Positions 17,074 to 25,666 of a stretch of DNA of 53,318 nt are shown one piece after another. The stretch covers positions 1-53,318 of the forward strand of contig JANQHQ010000017.1 in the NCBI GenBank assembly GCA_028282595.1, read 5' to 3'. The notes below the pieces were generated by a model. The model saw nothing but the letters and a program-made list of their open reading frames with translations. It searched no databases and was not told the DNA's origin. The DNA is from Chlorobium sp. GTDB lineage: Bacteria > Bacteroidota > Chlorobiia > Chlorobiales > Chlorobiaceae. A program made the translations under genes and the position numbers. Each line of letters starts with the position of its first letter. Positions within the stretch are counted from its first letter, which is position 1.

Positions 17074-18075
17074 TTATCGTTCGCCCCGCTCGAACTCCTC
17101 GGCGACGATAACGTCCTCTCTGCTGCCGATGTAGAGCGGCGTTCTCTGATGCAGGTCCGCGGGCTCGATGTCGAGAATGCGCTTGCTGCCGTTCGTCGCC
17201 CGTCCGCCGGCCTGTTCGCAGATGAAGGCGAGCGGGTTGGCTTCGTACATCAGCCGGAGTTTGCCCTCGCTGTGCTTTTTTGTCGCCGGGTAGATGAAGA
17301 CGCCTCCCGTGAGGAGGTTGCGATGAAAATCGGCGACCAGCGACCCTATGTAGCGCGTGCTGTAAGGGCGACCCGTCGCTTCGTCCTCTTTCTTGAGCCA
17401 GTCGAGGAAACCGATGGTCGGTTCGTTGAGCTGTTCGGTCGATCCCTCGTTGATCGAGTAGTATTTTCCTCTCGCCGGAGTGGTGATGTTCTCGTAGGAA
17501 AGCAGGAACTCCCCGATGGTCGGGTCGTAGGTGAATCCGTGTACGCCGTGCCCGGTGGTATAGACCATCATGACGGAAGAGCCGTAGATCACGTAGCCCG
17601 CCGCGACCTGCCGGGAGCCTTTCTGGAGGCAGTCGTTGATGTCCGCCTTCTTCGGGTCGTCTCCGGTGAGACGGTAGATGGAGAAGATGGTGCCGACGCT
17701 GACGTTGACGTCGATGTTCGACGATCCGTCGAGAGGATCGAAAAGGAGCACATAGCGTCCCGTCTCGTTTTTCGGCGGGATGATGGTGCCCTCGTTTTCT
17801 TCCGAACCCATGAGGGCGAAACGACCGTGCTGGCCGATGGCGTTGATGATTCTTTCATTGGCGAAGAGGTCGAGCTTCTTTACCTCCTCGCCCTGGACGT
17901 TCGTCGTGCCGGTCATGCCCAGAATATCGGCGAGCCCCGCCCTGACCACCTCGCGCCTGACCAGTTTCGCGGCGAAGGCTACATCGTAGAGCAGATCGGT
18001 CAGCTCTCCGGTAGCCTGCGGATGACGCTTCTGTTCCTCGACAAAGTGACGTTCTATTGTAATCAGTTTGTTCAT
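17074..18075 (-). CDS. fbp: Fructose-1,6-bisphosphatase, class I
   Basis: A 333-residue enzyme of gluconeogenesis and carbohydrate synthesis. The family metal/active-site motif FDPLDGSSNIDVNVSVGTIFSIY is complete, as are the GSEENEG and the C-terminal GGVFIYPATKKHSEGKLRLMYEANPLAF blocks. The frame is open upstream to 18174, but MNKLITIERHFVEEQ is the family N-terminus. The region upstream of the start contains two near-identical T-rich stretches (18078-18093 and 18154-18170). It is divergent from recJ. Confidence 0.97.
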   Translation of the reverse strand: MNKLITIERHFVEEQKRHPQATGELTDLLYDVAFAAKLVRREVVRAGLADILGMTGTTNVQGEEVKKLDLFANERIINAIGQHGRFALMGSEENEGTIIPPKNETGRYVLLFDPLDGSSNIDVNVSVGTIFSIYRLTGDDPKKADINDCLQKGSRQVAAGYVIYGSSVMMVYTTGHGVHGFTYDPTIGEFLLSYENITTPARGKYYSINEGSTEQLNEPTIGFLDWLKKEDEATGRPYSTRYIGSLVADFHRNLLTGGVFIYPATKKHSEGKLRLMYEANPLAFICEQAGGRATNGSKRILDIEPADLHQRTPLYIGSREDVIVAEEFERGER

Positions 18076-18271
18076 CGTTTTTTTTCGTGGTATGTGTTTG
18101 TGATGGCAGTGACAAGGTATGGCCGGAAAGGCCCGCGGCGCTGCTAAATCTACCGTTTTTTTGTGGTATTTCAAGGACCCCGTCGAAAAGGACGATCCCG
18201 GCGAAGGGCTCTCCGGGTTTCGGTGACGTTCGTTTCTTGTCGCGCGAGGATGAAATGGTTATATATGCTCA

Positions 18272-19981
18272 ATGAAACGGTATCGATGGAATCTCCGCAA
18301 ATCCGACGAAGAGGCGGTTGAGGCCCTTTCGCGGGAGATCAACGTCAGCGTCCCCCTCGCCCGTGCACTCTGCAACAGGGGGATTCGCACCTTCGCGGAG
18401 GCGAAAGCCTTTTTCCGGCCCGACCTTTCCACGATGCCGTCCCCGTTTCTTTTCAGGGACATGGAGAAAGCCGTGGGGCGTCTCCGCAAGGCTCTCGGGG
18501 AAGGGGAAAAAATTCTGGTATACGGCGATTACGATGTGGACGGCACGACGGGTACGGCGCTGCTCTGCCTTTTTCTTCGCGAGCAGGGCGCAGATGTCTC
18601 CTACTACATCAACGACAGATTCACCGAGGGATACGGCCTGTCGGAAGAAGGCGTCGCCCACGCCGGAGAAACGGGAACGGGGCTCGTCATTGCGGTCGAT
18701 TGCGGAATACGGGCCGTCCGGGAGATAGGGCTGCTCGCAGAGGCCGGGATCGATGTGATCGTCTGCGACCATCACGAACCGGACGAGCTGCCGCCGGCCT
18801 GTGCGATCCTGAACCCGAAAGTGCCGGGGGACGGCTATCCCTTCCGCGAGTTGTGCGGTTGCGGTGTGGCCCTCAAGTTCGTTCAGGCCTTCAGTGAATC
18901 CTCCGGAAAATCCTTCGGCGAATGGAGCGGCTATCTCGATCTTGTCGCCCTTGCGACCGCGGCCGATATGGTGCCGCTCGAACAGGAAAACAGGGTCTAT
19001 GTGCACGAGGGGCTCCGGATCATGCGCAACGGGGCCCGGGCGGGCATCGAGGAAATGCTCTCCATCGCAGGGCTTCGCCCGTCCTCTCTCGGCGTTTCCC
19101 AGATAGCTTTCGGTATAGCGCCGCGGATCAACGCCGCCGGACGTATGCAGACGGCTCGCACCGCTGTCGAGTGGCTGCTGGCGGGTTCGCGCGACGACGC
19201 CAGGGCTCACGCAGCGGAACTCGACCGCCTGAATGCGGAAAGGAAGGAGCTCGACGCGGGGATTTTCAGGAGTGCGGACGCGATGGTCGAGAGTTACTTC
19301 GCGAGCTACTGCTCTTCACTGGTGCTGTTCAGTGAGGAGTGGCATCTCGGTGTGCTCGGCATCGTGGCCTCACGGCTTCAGGAAAAATACTATCTCCCCA
19401 CGGTAGTCATGGGGAGCAGTGACGGTCTGGTGAAAGGCTCCGTCAGAAGTGTCTCGGGATTGAACGTTTTCGACGTGTTGCAGGAGTGCGGACGTTTTCT
19501 CGAAGAGTTCGGCGGTCACGAAGCCGCGGCCGGAGTAGCCCTCAAGCCGGAAAATATTCCGGGTTTCCGCAGGGAGTTCGACCGGATCTGCTCGGAGCGG
19601 CTGTCGATCGACGATCGCCGGAAGGAGCTCCCGATCGACTCCCGCCTGTCGCTCCGGGAGGTGACCGGCAAGTTTCTCAATGTACTCGGCCAGTTCGGTC
19701 CGTTCGGGCTCGGCAACAGCGAACCGCTGTTTCTTTCCGGCGGCCTCAGGCTTTCCGGGCTTCCCCGCCTGCTGAAAGGAAAGCACGTGAAATTCGCCGT
19801 CAGGGACGAGGCCGGAGGCATATACGACGTCATCGCCTTCAACCGGGAAGATATCTACCGCGAGATCGAGCGCGGCAGCACGAGGCCGTTATCCATGGTC
19901 TACACCCTCGAGGAAAACGAATGGAACGGCCGGAAAAGCACCCAGCTCAAGCTTAAGGATATGGCGTTTGAGGACGATTGA
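18272..19981 (+). CDS. recJ: Single-stranded-DNA-specific exonuclease RecJ
   Basis: A 569-residue DHH-superfamily 5'-3' exonuclease acting in recombination and repair. Motifs are YGDYDVDGTTGTALL (about 84-98), VDCGIRA, CDHHEPDELPPACAILNPK, GCGVALKF and the DHHA1 region with GLVKGSVRS and FGGHEAAAGVAL, followed by the OB-fold C-terminus. No clear ribosome site precedes the ATG. It converges on the YbhN-like gene with a 13-base gap. Confidence 0.96.
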   Translation: MKRYRWNLRKSDEEAVEALSREINVSVPLARALCNRGIRTFAEAKAFFRPDLSTMPSPFLFRDMEKAVGRLRKALGEGEKILVYGDYDVDGTTGTALLCLFLREQGADVSYYINDRFTEGYGLSEEGVAHAGETGTGLVIAVDCGIRAVREIGLLAEAGIDVIVCDHHEPDELPPACAILNPKVPGDGYPFRELCGCGVALKFVQAFSESSGKSFGEWSGYLDLVALATAADMVPLEQENRVYVHEGLRIMRNGARAGIEEMLSIAGLRPSSLGVSQIAFGIAPRINAAGRMQTARTAVEWLLAGSRDDARAHAAELDRLNAERKELDAGIFRSADAMVESYFASYCSSLVLFSEEWHLGVLGIVASRLQEKYYLPTVVMGSSDGLVKGSVRSVSGLNVFDVLQECGRFLEEFGGHEAAAGVALKPENIPGFRREFDRICSERLSIDDRRKELPIDSRLSLREVTGKFLNVLGQFGPFGLGNSEPLFLSGGLRLSGLPRLLKGKHVKFAVRDEAGGIYDVIAFNREDIYREIERGSTRPLSMVYTLEENEWNGRKSTQLKLKDMAFEDD

Positions 19982-19994
19982 ACTGTTCTGTCTC

Positions 19995-20894
19995 TCAAAC
20001 CGTCTCCTCTTTCACCTTCTTCATCCGTCCGCCCGACCTGCCCTGCAGGAGCATGCCGATGAGGGCGGAAACGGCCGAGATGCCGAAAAAGATCAGGGAG
20101 AGAGCGACGCCCGTGTTCGGTTCGAGCCCGAGGTGGTTCAGCGAGTAGAAAAAGGTGATTTCGCGTGCGCCCGCTCCCCCGACGGTTATCGGCAGGACGG
20201 TTGCGACGGTCGAGACCAGAAAGATGGCCAGGTAGTCGATGTGGTTCGATGGGAGCGAGAGGGCGAGAAGGATGAACCAGGCCGAGGCGACCTGGGCCGC
20301 CTGGATGAGTATCGATTCGAGCGCGGTGACGAGAAATATCGGGGTGAACTGCTTGTAGAGCACTCTGGTCAGCAGCCACGACAGCGGGTAGCAGAGGATC
20401 AGGACGGCATAGACCGCTACGATGTACTCTCCATGCAGTTTTGCGAAGGTGCTGGGGAGCAGCAGCGCGGCCGTAAGGAACACGAGGGCGAAGATTCCCG
20501 CGACCCGGTCCCAGAAAACGGCGTTGAACACGTTGAGCGTCCTGATTTCGTGCTGTTTCTTCAGGACGTAGATCTTGTAGCCGTCGCCACCGATGCCTCC
20601 GGGCAGGAACATGTTGTAAAACATGCCGACGTAGTAGAGCAGCAGGTTGTAACGTTCGGTGAGCCGCAGGCCGATCGCACGGAAAAAGCGGTTGAGCCTC
20701 AGGGCGTTGAACACTTTCGAGATGTTGAAGAAGAGGAACGCCGCTACGAGGAACCGGGGATCGGCGGCGCCGATGACCTCGAGAAGCTTTGCCGTGTCGG
20801 TTTTCGCCAGAACGATGCTCAGGGCGACGACCGATACGACGAGCTGAAGGATCGTCCGGGCAAGTTTTTTCTTACTGATGCGTTTTTTTGCCAA
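19995..20894 (-). CDS. YbhN/UPF0104 (LPG_synthase_TM) family membrane protein
   Basis: A 299-residue protein with about eight transmembrane segments, and family blocks FNISKVFNALRLNRFF, GMFYNMFLPGGIGGDGYKIYVLKK and PITVGGAGAREITFFY. The family is related to the membrane part of lysylphosphatidylglycerol synthase and to AglD; members are often found with glycosyltransferases and are suspected lipid transporters or flippases. The gene start overlaps the GT2 gene end by 23 bases, giving tight coupling. It is the last gene of the envelope operon. Substrate unknown. Confidence 0.88.
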   Translation of the reverse strand: MAKKRISKKKLARTILQLVVSVVALSIVLAKTDTAKLLEVIGAADPRFLVAAFLFFNISKVFNALRLNRFFRAIGLRLTERYNLLLYYVGMFYNMFLPGGIGGDGYKIYVLKKQHEIRTLNVFNAVFWDRVAGIFALVFLTAALLLPSTFAKLHGEYIVAVYAVLILCYPLSWLLTRVLYKQFTPIFLVTALESILIQAAQVASAWFILLALSLPSNHIDYLAIFLVSTVATVLPITVGGAGAREITFFYSLNHLGLEPNTGVALSLIFFGISAVSALIGMLLQGRSGGRMKKVKEETV

Positions 20895-21813
20895 CGATGT
20901 CTCTGATGATATAGGGTTTCTTGTTCTGCGACTCGTAGTAGGTTCTCATGATGAATTCGGCTATGAAGCCGGTCGTGATGAGCTGGATGCCGGTGAAGGT
21001 CAGAATCACGCCGAGCATGAGCATCGGCCGGCCGCCGATTTCCTGTCCGAAGAGCTTGAGCAGAAGTAGATAGAGGTTGATCGCCATACCCGAAAAGAAG
21101 GCGATAAAGCCGAGCGAGCCGAAAAGATGCATCGGTTTCTGGCCGAACTTCTGGAAAAAGACCATGAAGAGCAGGTCGCTCAGCACCTTGAACGTTCTGC
21201 CGAGTCCGTACTTCGACCTGCCGTACCGCCGTTCGTGGTGCCGGACGTCCATTTCCGCCATCTTCGCCCCGTAGAGTTGCACCAGAACGGGAATGAAGCG
21301 GTGGAGCTCGCCGTAGAGCCCGAGGTTTTTCGCCACCTCTTTCCTGAACACTTTCAGCGTGCAGCCGTAGTCCCGGATGTGGACGTCGGTCAGCGTTCTG
21401 ATGAGGGTGTTGGCGATCTTGCTCGGAATTTTGCGGAGAAACATGCCGTCCTTTCTTCCCGCCCGGCGCCCCGCCACGACGTCGAGACCGTTTTCCTCCA
21501 GGAAGATTATCATGGAGGGGATGTCGGACGGGTCGTTCTGCAGGTCTCCGTCCATCGTCGCGATCAGTTCCCCTTCCGCGTGGTCGATGCCGGCGGCCAG
21601 GGCCGTCGTCTGGCCGTAGTTCTTGTTGAAAACCAGCAGTTTGGCGTTTGCAGGGAGATGCTTCCGGGCGGTGTCGACCGTCCCGTCCGTCGAACCGTCG
21701 TCGACCAGGACGATTTCGTGCTCTATGTCCGCAAGGGTTCCGGCGAGGGCCTCAAAAAGCGGCTCTACGCTTTCTTCCTCGTTCATGAGCGGTATGACCA
21801 CCGAAAGTTTCAT
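20872..21813 (-). CDS. Polyprenyl-phosphate glycosyltransferase (GT2, DPM1/ArnC/GtrB-like)
   Basis: A protein of about 313 residues with an N-terminal GT-A domain (SVVIPLMNEEESVEPL, VDDGSTDGT, the metal-binding MDGDLQNDP) and the acceptor-region motif IRDYGCTLKVFRKEV, then two C-terminal transmembrane helices. Such enzymes move a sugar from a nucleotide donor to undecaprenyl or dolichyl phosphate. ATG 21813 (MKLSVVIP) is preferred over the longer frame because it follows the ArnT-like stop by 13 bases. With the ArnT-like protein next to it, it could provide the lipid-linked sugar that ArnT transfers. Confidence 0.92.
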   Translation of the reverse strand: MKLSVVIPLMNEEESVEPLFEALAGTLADIEHEIVLVDDGSTDGTVDTARKHLPANAKLLVFNKNYGQTTALAAGIDHAEGELIATMDGDLQNDPSDIPSMIIFLEENGLDVVAGRRAGRKDGMFLRKIPSKIANTLIRTLTDVHIRDYGCTLKVFRKEVAKNLGLYGELHRFIPVLVQLYGAKMAEMDVRHHERRYGRSKYGLGRTFKVLSDLLFMVFFQKFGQKPMHLFGSLGFIAFFSGMAINLYLLLLKLFGQEIGGRPMLMLGVILTFTGIQLITTGFIAEFIMRTYYESQNKKPYIIRDIVGKKTHQ

Positions 21814-21826
21814 CGATTGAGCGGTT

Positions 21827-23386
21827 TCACTGTCCGAGTTTCGCCAGAACGATGCCGTTCTTTTCATAGAGTACGACCGGATCGCGCAACCGTTCGAGGT
21901 AGTTCACGCTGGTCAGCACGATCTCTCCCGCAACGGGTTTGCGCCGTTCGGCAAGGGTTTCGGAATATACTAAAAAAGAGGGCTTGTTGATCTTCCACAT
22001 CACGACCCGATACTCCCGGCTCCGGGCGAGCAGGGCGGCTTCCTTGACCGGTTCCTGCATGATCCTTCCCGCAAGGGGCAGCAGATGGAAATTGACGACC
22101 GCGAGGAAAAGCGTGCCCGCCGCGACGAATCGCCGGAGGGGGGAGAGGCGCGGCAGCAGCGAAATCCCGATCATCGCCGCCGCCGTCGCGGCAAGCAGGA
22201 GCGTGTGCCGGGATTGCTGCATCAGCCCGATTGCCGCCTCCAGCACCGCCGAGAGGTAGCGGTCTTCGACGCCGGCCAGCACGTGGGCGACGATCGGGGG
22301 CGCAGCCGAGAAGAGGAGCAGGAAAAGCGCCCCCGGAAGAATGTACGCGACCGGTTTTTCGATCCGGTCGAACGTCTGCGCGGCGAGAAGAAACAGGGGG
22401 GTATAGCCGTAAATGATGTAATGCGGGAGTTTCGTGCCCGAGAGCGAAAAGAAGACGAACACGAACGACGTCCAGATGAGGAGATAGACGTTCAGCGGAT
22501 CCCGCAGAAGTTTCCGGATGTTCCCGAAGGCCGGGAGGAGCAGTCCCGTGGAAGGCAGGAGACCGACGAGCAGGACGGGAATGTAGTACCAGAGGGAGCC
22601 TCCGTGCCGTTCCATGGGCGAACCGAACCTTCCGATGTTGTGCTTGAAAAGGAACCCGTCGATGAACGCCTGGCCCTGATCGAGGTATTCGAGAGTGTAC
22701 CAGGGCAGCGCGATGAGGACGAACAGCGCCATCCCGGCAGGATGGAAAACCGCTTTCAGCCATACGGCGGGTTCGCGCCTGACGAGAAAAAAGATGCCCG
22801 AAACGGCGAGCGGTATCAGGATGGCGACCGGACCCTTGGTGAGTGTGCCCAGGCCTATCGCGGCGAAGGCGAGCAGGATATGGGCTGTTTTCCGTTCCCT
22901 GTAGTAGAGGAAGATGGCGAACATCGAGAGCGCGAGCAGACAGTTGAGCAGGGCGTCGGCGATTGCCGCCTTGCCGACGACGGTTACCTGCAGCGAGAGG
23001 ACCATGACGGCTGCCGCGATGAACGCCCGGCGCGCATCGAGCAGCCTGCGGGTGAAGAAAAAGATCGAGAGTGCCCAGCCGGCCGACGCGAGGGCCGACG
23101 GGAGGCGCAGGGCGATTTCGTTGAGCCCGAAAAGACGGACGCTCGCCGCCTGCAGCCAGTAGATCAGGATCGGCTTGTCGTAGCGGGGAACTCCGTTGAG
23201 GTAGGTCGTCAGGTAGTTGCCGCTCGTGAGCATCTCCCTGGTCGCCTCGCTGAAAGCCCCTTCGTCGACGTCGAACAGCGGCGCGAGGCCGAGCCCGGCG
23301 AAAAAACCGAGCGCCAGGAGAGCGCCGAGCGCGGCGATGTGGAGCCGGTCGTCCCGGTTGTTCGAGGCGTGTTCACTCTTCTGCAT
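21827..23386 (-). CDS. ArnT-like glycosyltransferase (GT39/GT83)
   Basis: A 519-residue integral membrane glycosyltransferase with about twelve hydrophobic segments. The catalytic first-loop signature FDVDEGAFSEATREML followed by TSGNYLTTYLNGVPRYDKPILIYWL is typical of the ArnT/PMT superfamily, which transfers sugars from polyprenyl phosphate to lipid A or other acceptors on the periplasmic side. Overlaps with PAP2 (14 bases) and the close GT2 gene indicate one operon. Acceptor and sugar cannot be deduced; no arnA/arnB genes for aminoarabinose are in the window. Confidence 0.9.
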   Translation of the reverse strand: MQKSEHASNNRDDRLHIAALGALLALGFFAGLGLAPLFDVDEGAFSEATREMLTSGNYLTTYLNGVPRYDKPILIYWLQAASVRLFGLNEIALRLPSALASAGWALSIFFFTRRLLDARRAFIAAAVMVLSLQVTVVGKAAIADALLNCLLALSMFAIFLYYRERKTAHILLAFAAIGLGTLTKGPVAILIPLAVSGIFFLVRREPAVWLKAVFHPAGMALFVLIALPWYTLEYLDQGQAFIDGFLFKHNIGRFGSPMERHGGSLWYYIPVLLVGLLPSTGLLLPAFGNIRKLLRDPLNVYLLIWTSFVFVFFSLSGTKLPHYIIYGYTPLFLLAAQTFDRIEKPVAYILPGALFLLLFSAAPPIVAHVLAGVEDRYLSAVLEAAIGLMQQSRHTLLLAATAAAMIGISLLPRLSPLRRFVAAGTLFLAVVNFHLLPLAGRIMQEPVKEAALLARSREYRVVMWKINKPSFLVYSETLAERRKPVAGEIVLTSVNYLERLRDPVVLYEKNGIVLAKLGQ

Positions 23387-23984
23387 CGATGGATGTGCGG
23401 AAGTGGTTGCGGTAGAGGAGCGCCGTCACGAGTGCACCGAGCAGGCTTCCGGCGATGACGTCTCCGACATAGTGTTGGGTCAGTACGATCCGGCTTATCG
23501 CGATCGCGAAACCCGTGACAAGAAAAAGATGTTTGAAGCGGGGAAACAAGAGCACGAGCACGGTTGCCGCTCCGAGAGCGGTCGCGGCGTGACCCGAGGG
23601 AAAGGAGAGCCAGGCGTACTCGATATGGAACGGATCGAATCCGTACAGGCTTTCATGGAAATACAAGCGCGGCCGCGCCCTGCCGAGCAGGGCTTTGAGA
23701 AGATTAGCGGCAATGCCGGATGTCGCGACCGACGTGAACAGGAAAAGTCCTCCCTGCGAGGCCCGTGCCGATCGTTTGCGGTAGAAAGCCCATGCGAGAA
23801 GCCCGCCCGCAAGGTACCACTGCGACTCCCCGAGTACGGTGAGCGCCTTGAAGAAGCCGTAGACGGTCCCGTCCCTGATCGTCAGGAAGTAGTCGGCTAC
23901 CGGCCGGTCGATCCAGAGATACGACGCCGCGACGGCGACCGAGGCCGTTATGGCGAGAGTGATTGAGAGGTGTTTGCTCGGCAT
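23373..23984 (-). CDS. PAP2-family lipid phosphatase
   Basis: A membrane protein of about 203 residues with the three-part acid phosphatase motif: K97-x6-RP (KALLGRARPR), PSGH (129-132, SFPSGHA) and SR-x5-H-x3-D (SRIVLTQHYVGD, His171, Asp175). It has about six transmembrane helices. It may dephosphorylate undecaprenyl pyrophosphate or a lipid phosphate, like PgpB or LpxE. The frame is open upstream to 24353, but MPSKHLSITL is the most plausible start. It is the first gene of the PAP2-ArnT-GT2-YbhN operon. Confidence 0.9.
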   Translation of the reverse strand: MPSKHLSITLAITASVAVAASYLWIDRPVADYFLTIRDGTVYGFFKALTVLGESQWYLAGGLLAWAFYRKRSARASQGGLFLFTSVATSGIAANLLKALLGRARPRLYFHESLYGFDPFHIEYAWLSFPSGHAATALGAATVLVLLFPRFKHLFLVTGFAIAISRIVLTQHYVGDVIAGSLLGALVTALLYRNHFRTSIDAEE

Positions 23985-24168
23985 GCAGAAAAAAACAAAA
24001 AGTCGGTGATTTCGCCAAACCGGCGTGCGCGGACAAGTTTTGCAGGGTGCCGGGTCTTTTTGCAACGGATTGAACTTTTTGCGTTCGGAGTGAATTACAT
24101 GATCCTTGTATCTGCGGGCAGAGGGTTCGCCCGCCTTTTCCGTTCGATCACGAAACACAATTCCCGGC

Positions 24169-25032
24169 GTGGACCAGCATTCCTCATCCGCCATTCTTCT
24201 GATTTCCTGTCCGGACCGTATCGGTCTGGTGTCCCGGATTTCCCACTTTGTTTTCGAACGCGGCGGCAACATTCTCGATCTCGATGAACATGTCGATACC
24301 GCTTCCGGCATGTTTTTCATGAGGGTTTCCTGGAGCATGAACGGTTTCAGCATCTCCGCTTCGGAACTCGAAGACGCCTTCCGCCCGCTCGCAAAAGAGT
24401 TCGGCGCCGAATGGAGCGTTCATCTCGCACGGTCGAAGCCTCGCCTTGCACTGTTCGTTTCGAAGTACGATCACTGCCTGCAGGATATTCTGTGGCGGCA
24501 GAGTACCGGTGAGCTCGATGTCGAGATCCCCCTCGTCGTCTCCAATCACTCCGATCTCGAGCCCCTCGCGGTCCGTTACGGGATACCGTTTCATGTCTAT
24601 CCCATAACTCCCGGCAACAAGCTCGAACAGGAGGAGGAGGAACTGGCTCTGCTCCGGAAGCACGAGGTCGATACGGTTGTTCTCGCCCGTTACATGCAGG
24701 TGCTCTCCCCACGGTTCGTCAACGCGTTTCCGAACAGGATCATCAACATACACCATTCGTTTCTTCCCGCCTTTTCCGGCGGAAATCCCTACCGGCAGGC
24801 CTTTCTGCGGGGCGTCAAGATCATCGGTGCGACCAGCCACTACGTTACCGCGGAGCTTGACGAAGGGCCTATTATCGAACAGGATGTCGTCGGAATATCC
24901 CACCGGGACAGCGTCCGCGACCTGGTGCGCAAGGGAAGGGACCTCGAACGTCTCGTACTTGCGCGGGCCGTCGCCTCCCATATCGAGCGCAGGGTTCTGG
25001 TCGACGGGCGCAAGACGATCGTTTTCAATTGA
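24169..25032 (+). CDS. purU: Formyltetrahydrofolate deformylase
   Basis: A protein of about 287 residues that releases formate from 10-formyl-THF. An N-terminal ACT domain (LISCPDRIGLVSRISHFVFERGGNILDLDEHVD) precedes a formyltransferase-fold catalytic domain with VVLARYMQVLS, RIINIHHSFLPAFSGGNPYRQAF and ATSHYVTAELDEGPIIEQD. The start is unsure: GTG 24169 matches the family N-terminus, TTG 24106 would add 21 residues, and neither has a clear ribosome site. It is followed 31 bases later by the broken lipocalin gene. Confidence 0.93.
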   Translation: MDQHSSSAILLISCPDRIGLVSRISHFVFERGGNILDLDEHVDTASGMFFMRVSWSMNGFSISASELEDAFRPLAKEFGAEWSVHLARSKPRLALFVSKYDHCLQDILWRQSTGELDVEIPLVVSNHSDLEPLAVRYGIPFHVYPITPGNKLEQEEEELALLRKHEVDTVVLARYMQVLSPRFVNAFPNRIINIHHSFLPAFSGGNPYRQAFLRGVKIIGATSHYVTAELDEGPIIEQDVVGISHRDSVRDLVRKGRDLERLVLARAVASHIERRVLVDGRKTIVFN

Positions 25033-25167
25033 GCGCGTTCCACTCACAACAAACCGTTCCGATATGCTACAGCGTCTGCTCATCGTGCTTCCGTTTCTTC
25101 TCGCGGGATGCATCAATGTTCCCGAAGGGGTCGAGGATTTCGATCTCGATCGCTATCCGGGAACCTT

Positions 25168-25264
25168 GTTCCGTCCTGAAATAGTTGACAGTTTTTAAGC
25201 TGTACGCACCACCTGTCACCGTAAAGAAATACATTCGATCCCGAAACCCGATCCCGACCCCGAT
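25168..25264 (+). repeat. Dispersed repeat, copy B, inside the lipocalin gene
   Basis: This 97-base copy matches 3-99 (minus strand) with four differences. Its first bases abut the broken lipocalin coding sequence at about 25166, and it carries the stop codon that ends the 5' fragment. It continues into further low-complexity repeat DNA. It may be the terminal part of an insertion sequence, but no transposase is seen. Confidence 0.8.
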
Positions 25265-25286
25265 TCCCGACTACCTCAACACGCTT

Positions 25287-25413
25287 TACTTTTGACCTTT
25301 GACTTTTCATTTTTGACTTAACTCTCCCGGGATTCGCCGTCGGCGTCGGTATCGCTATCGAAACCGGAGTCCCGACAAGTCGGGATGAGGATTTTGATCC
25401 CGACCTGTCGGGA
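25287..25413. repeat. Heptad TTTTGAC-like repeats and a pair of REP-like hairpins
   Basis: Positions 25287-25320 hold degenerate repeats of TTTGACCTTTGACTTTT type; the same family appears reversed at 53171-53220. Next come two 16-base palindromes with identical arms, TCCCGACAAGTCGGGA (25370-25385) and TCCCGACCTGTCGGGA (25398-25413), 12 bases apart, resembling a REP doublet. This lies within the interrupted lipocalin gene. Confidence 0.7.
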
Positions 25414-25666
25414 CAACGAAGCAATTGAAACACGGAATAAATAGAGGTGCCCTTATAGGCCTTGACAGGGAAAGCTACCGGTGGGCGATGGTGGCGGGAT
25501 ACCGGAAAAAGCTGTTCTGGATTCTCGCCCGGCAGCCGGAAATGGAGCCGGGTCTCCTCGATTCGCTTGTCCGCAGGGCCGGGGAGGCGGGGTTCGATAC
25601 CTCGAACCTCGTCATCAACGGGGCCGGGAGTGCAAAACCTGAAGAGCGCGGGGGCTGAGGTGGCCC

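Larger units (their letters stand above)
25064..25658 (+). pseudogene. Broken outer-membrane lipocalin (blc-like) interrupted by repeats
   Basis: The 5' piece (25064 to about 25166) encodes a lipoprotein signal (LLIVLPFLLAGC) and the lipocalin N-terminus VPEGVEDFDLDRYPGT. The expected W of the GTW signature is lost: the codon context GGAACCT runs straight into the repeat, and a stop follows at 25196. The 3' piece (about 25460-25658), in another frame, encodes GLDRESYRWAMVAGYRKKLFWILARQP and LVRRAGEAGFDTSNLVI, the lipocalin C-terminus. The middle of the barrel, roughly 80-90 residues, is missing and about 290 bases of repeat DNA take its place. The first piece could still make a 44-residue lipopeptide. 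Lipocalin identity of both ends is judged by family sequence memory. Confidence 0.8.

Noticed and set aside
22085..23458. Plus-strand frame of 457 codons
   Set aside because: Antisense to the ArnT-like gene; charged repetitive composition, no recognisable domain.
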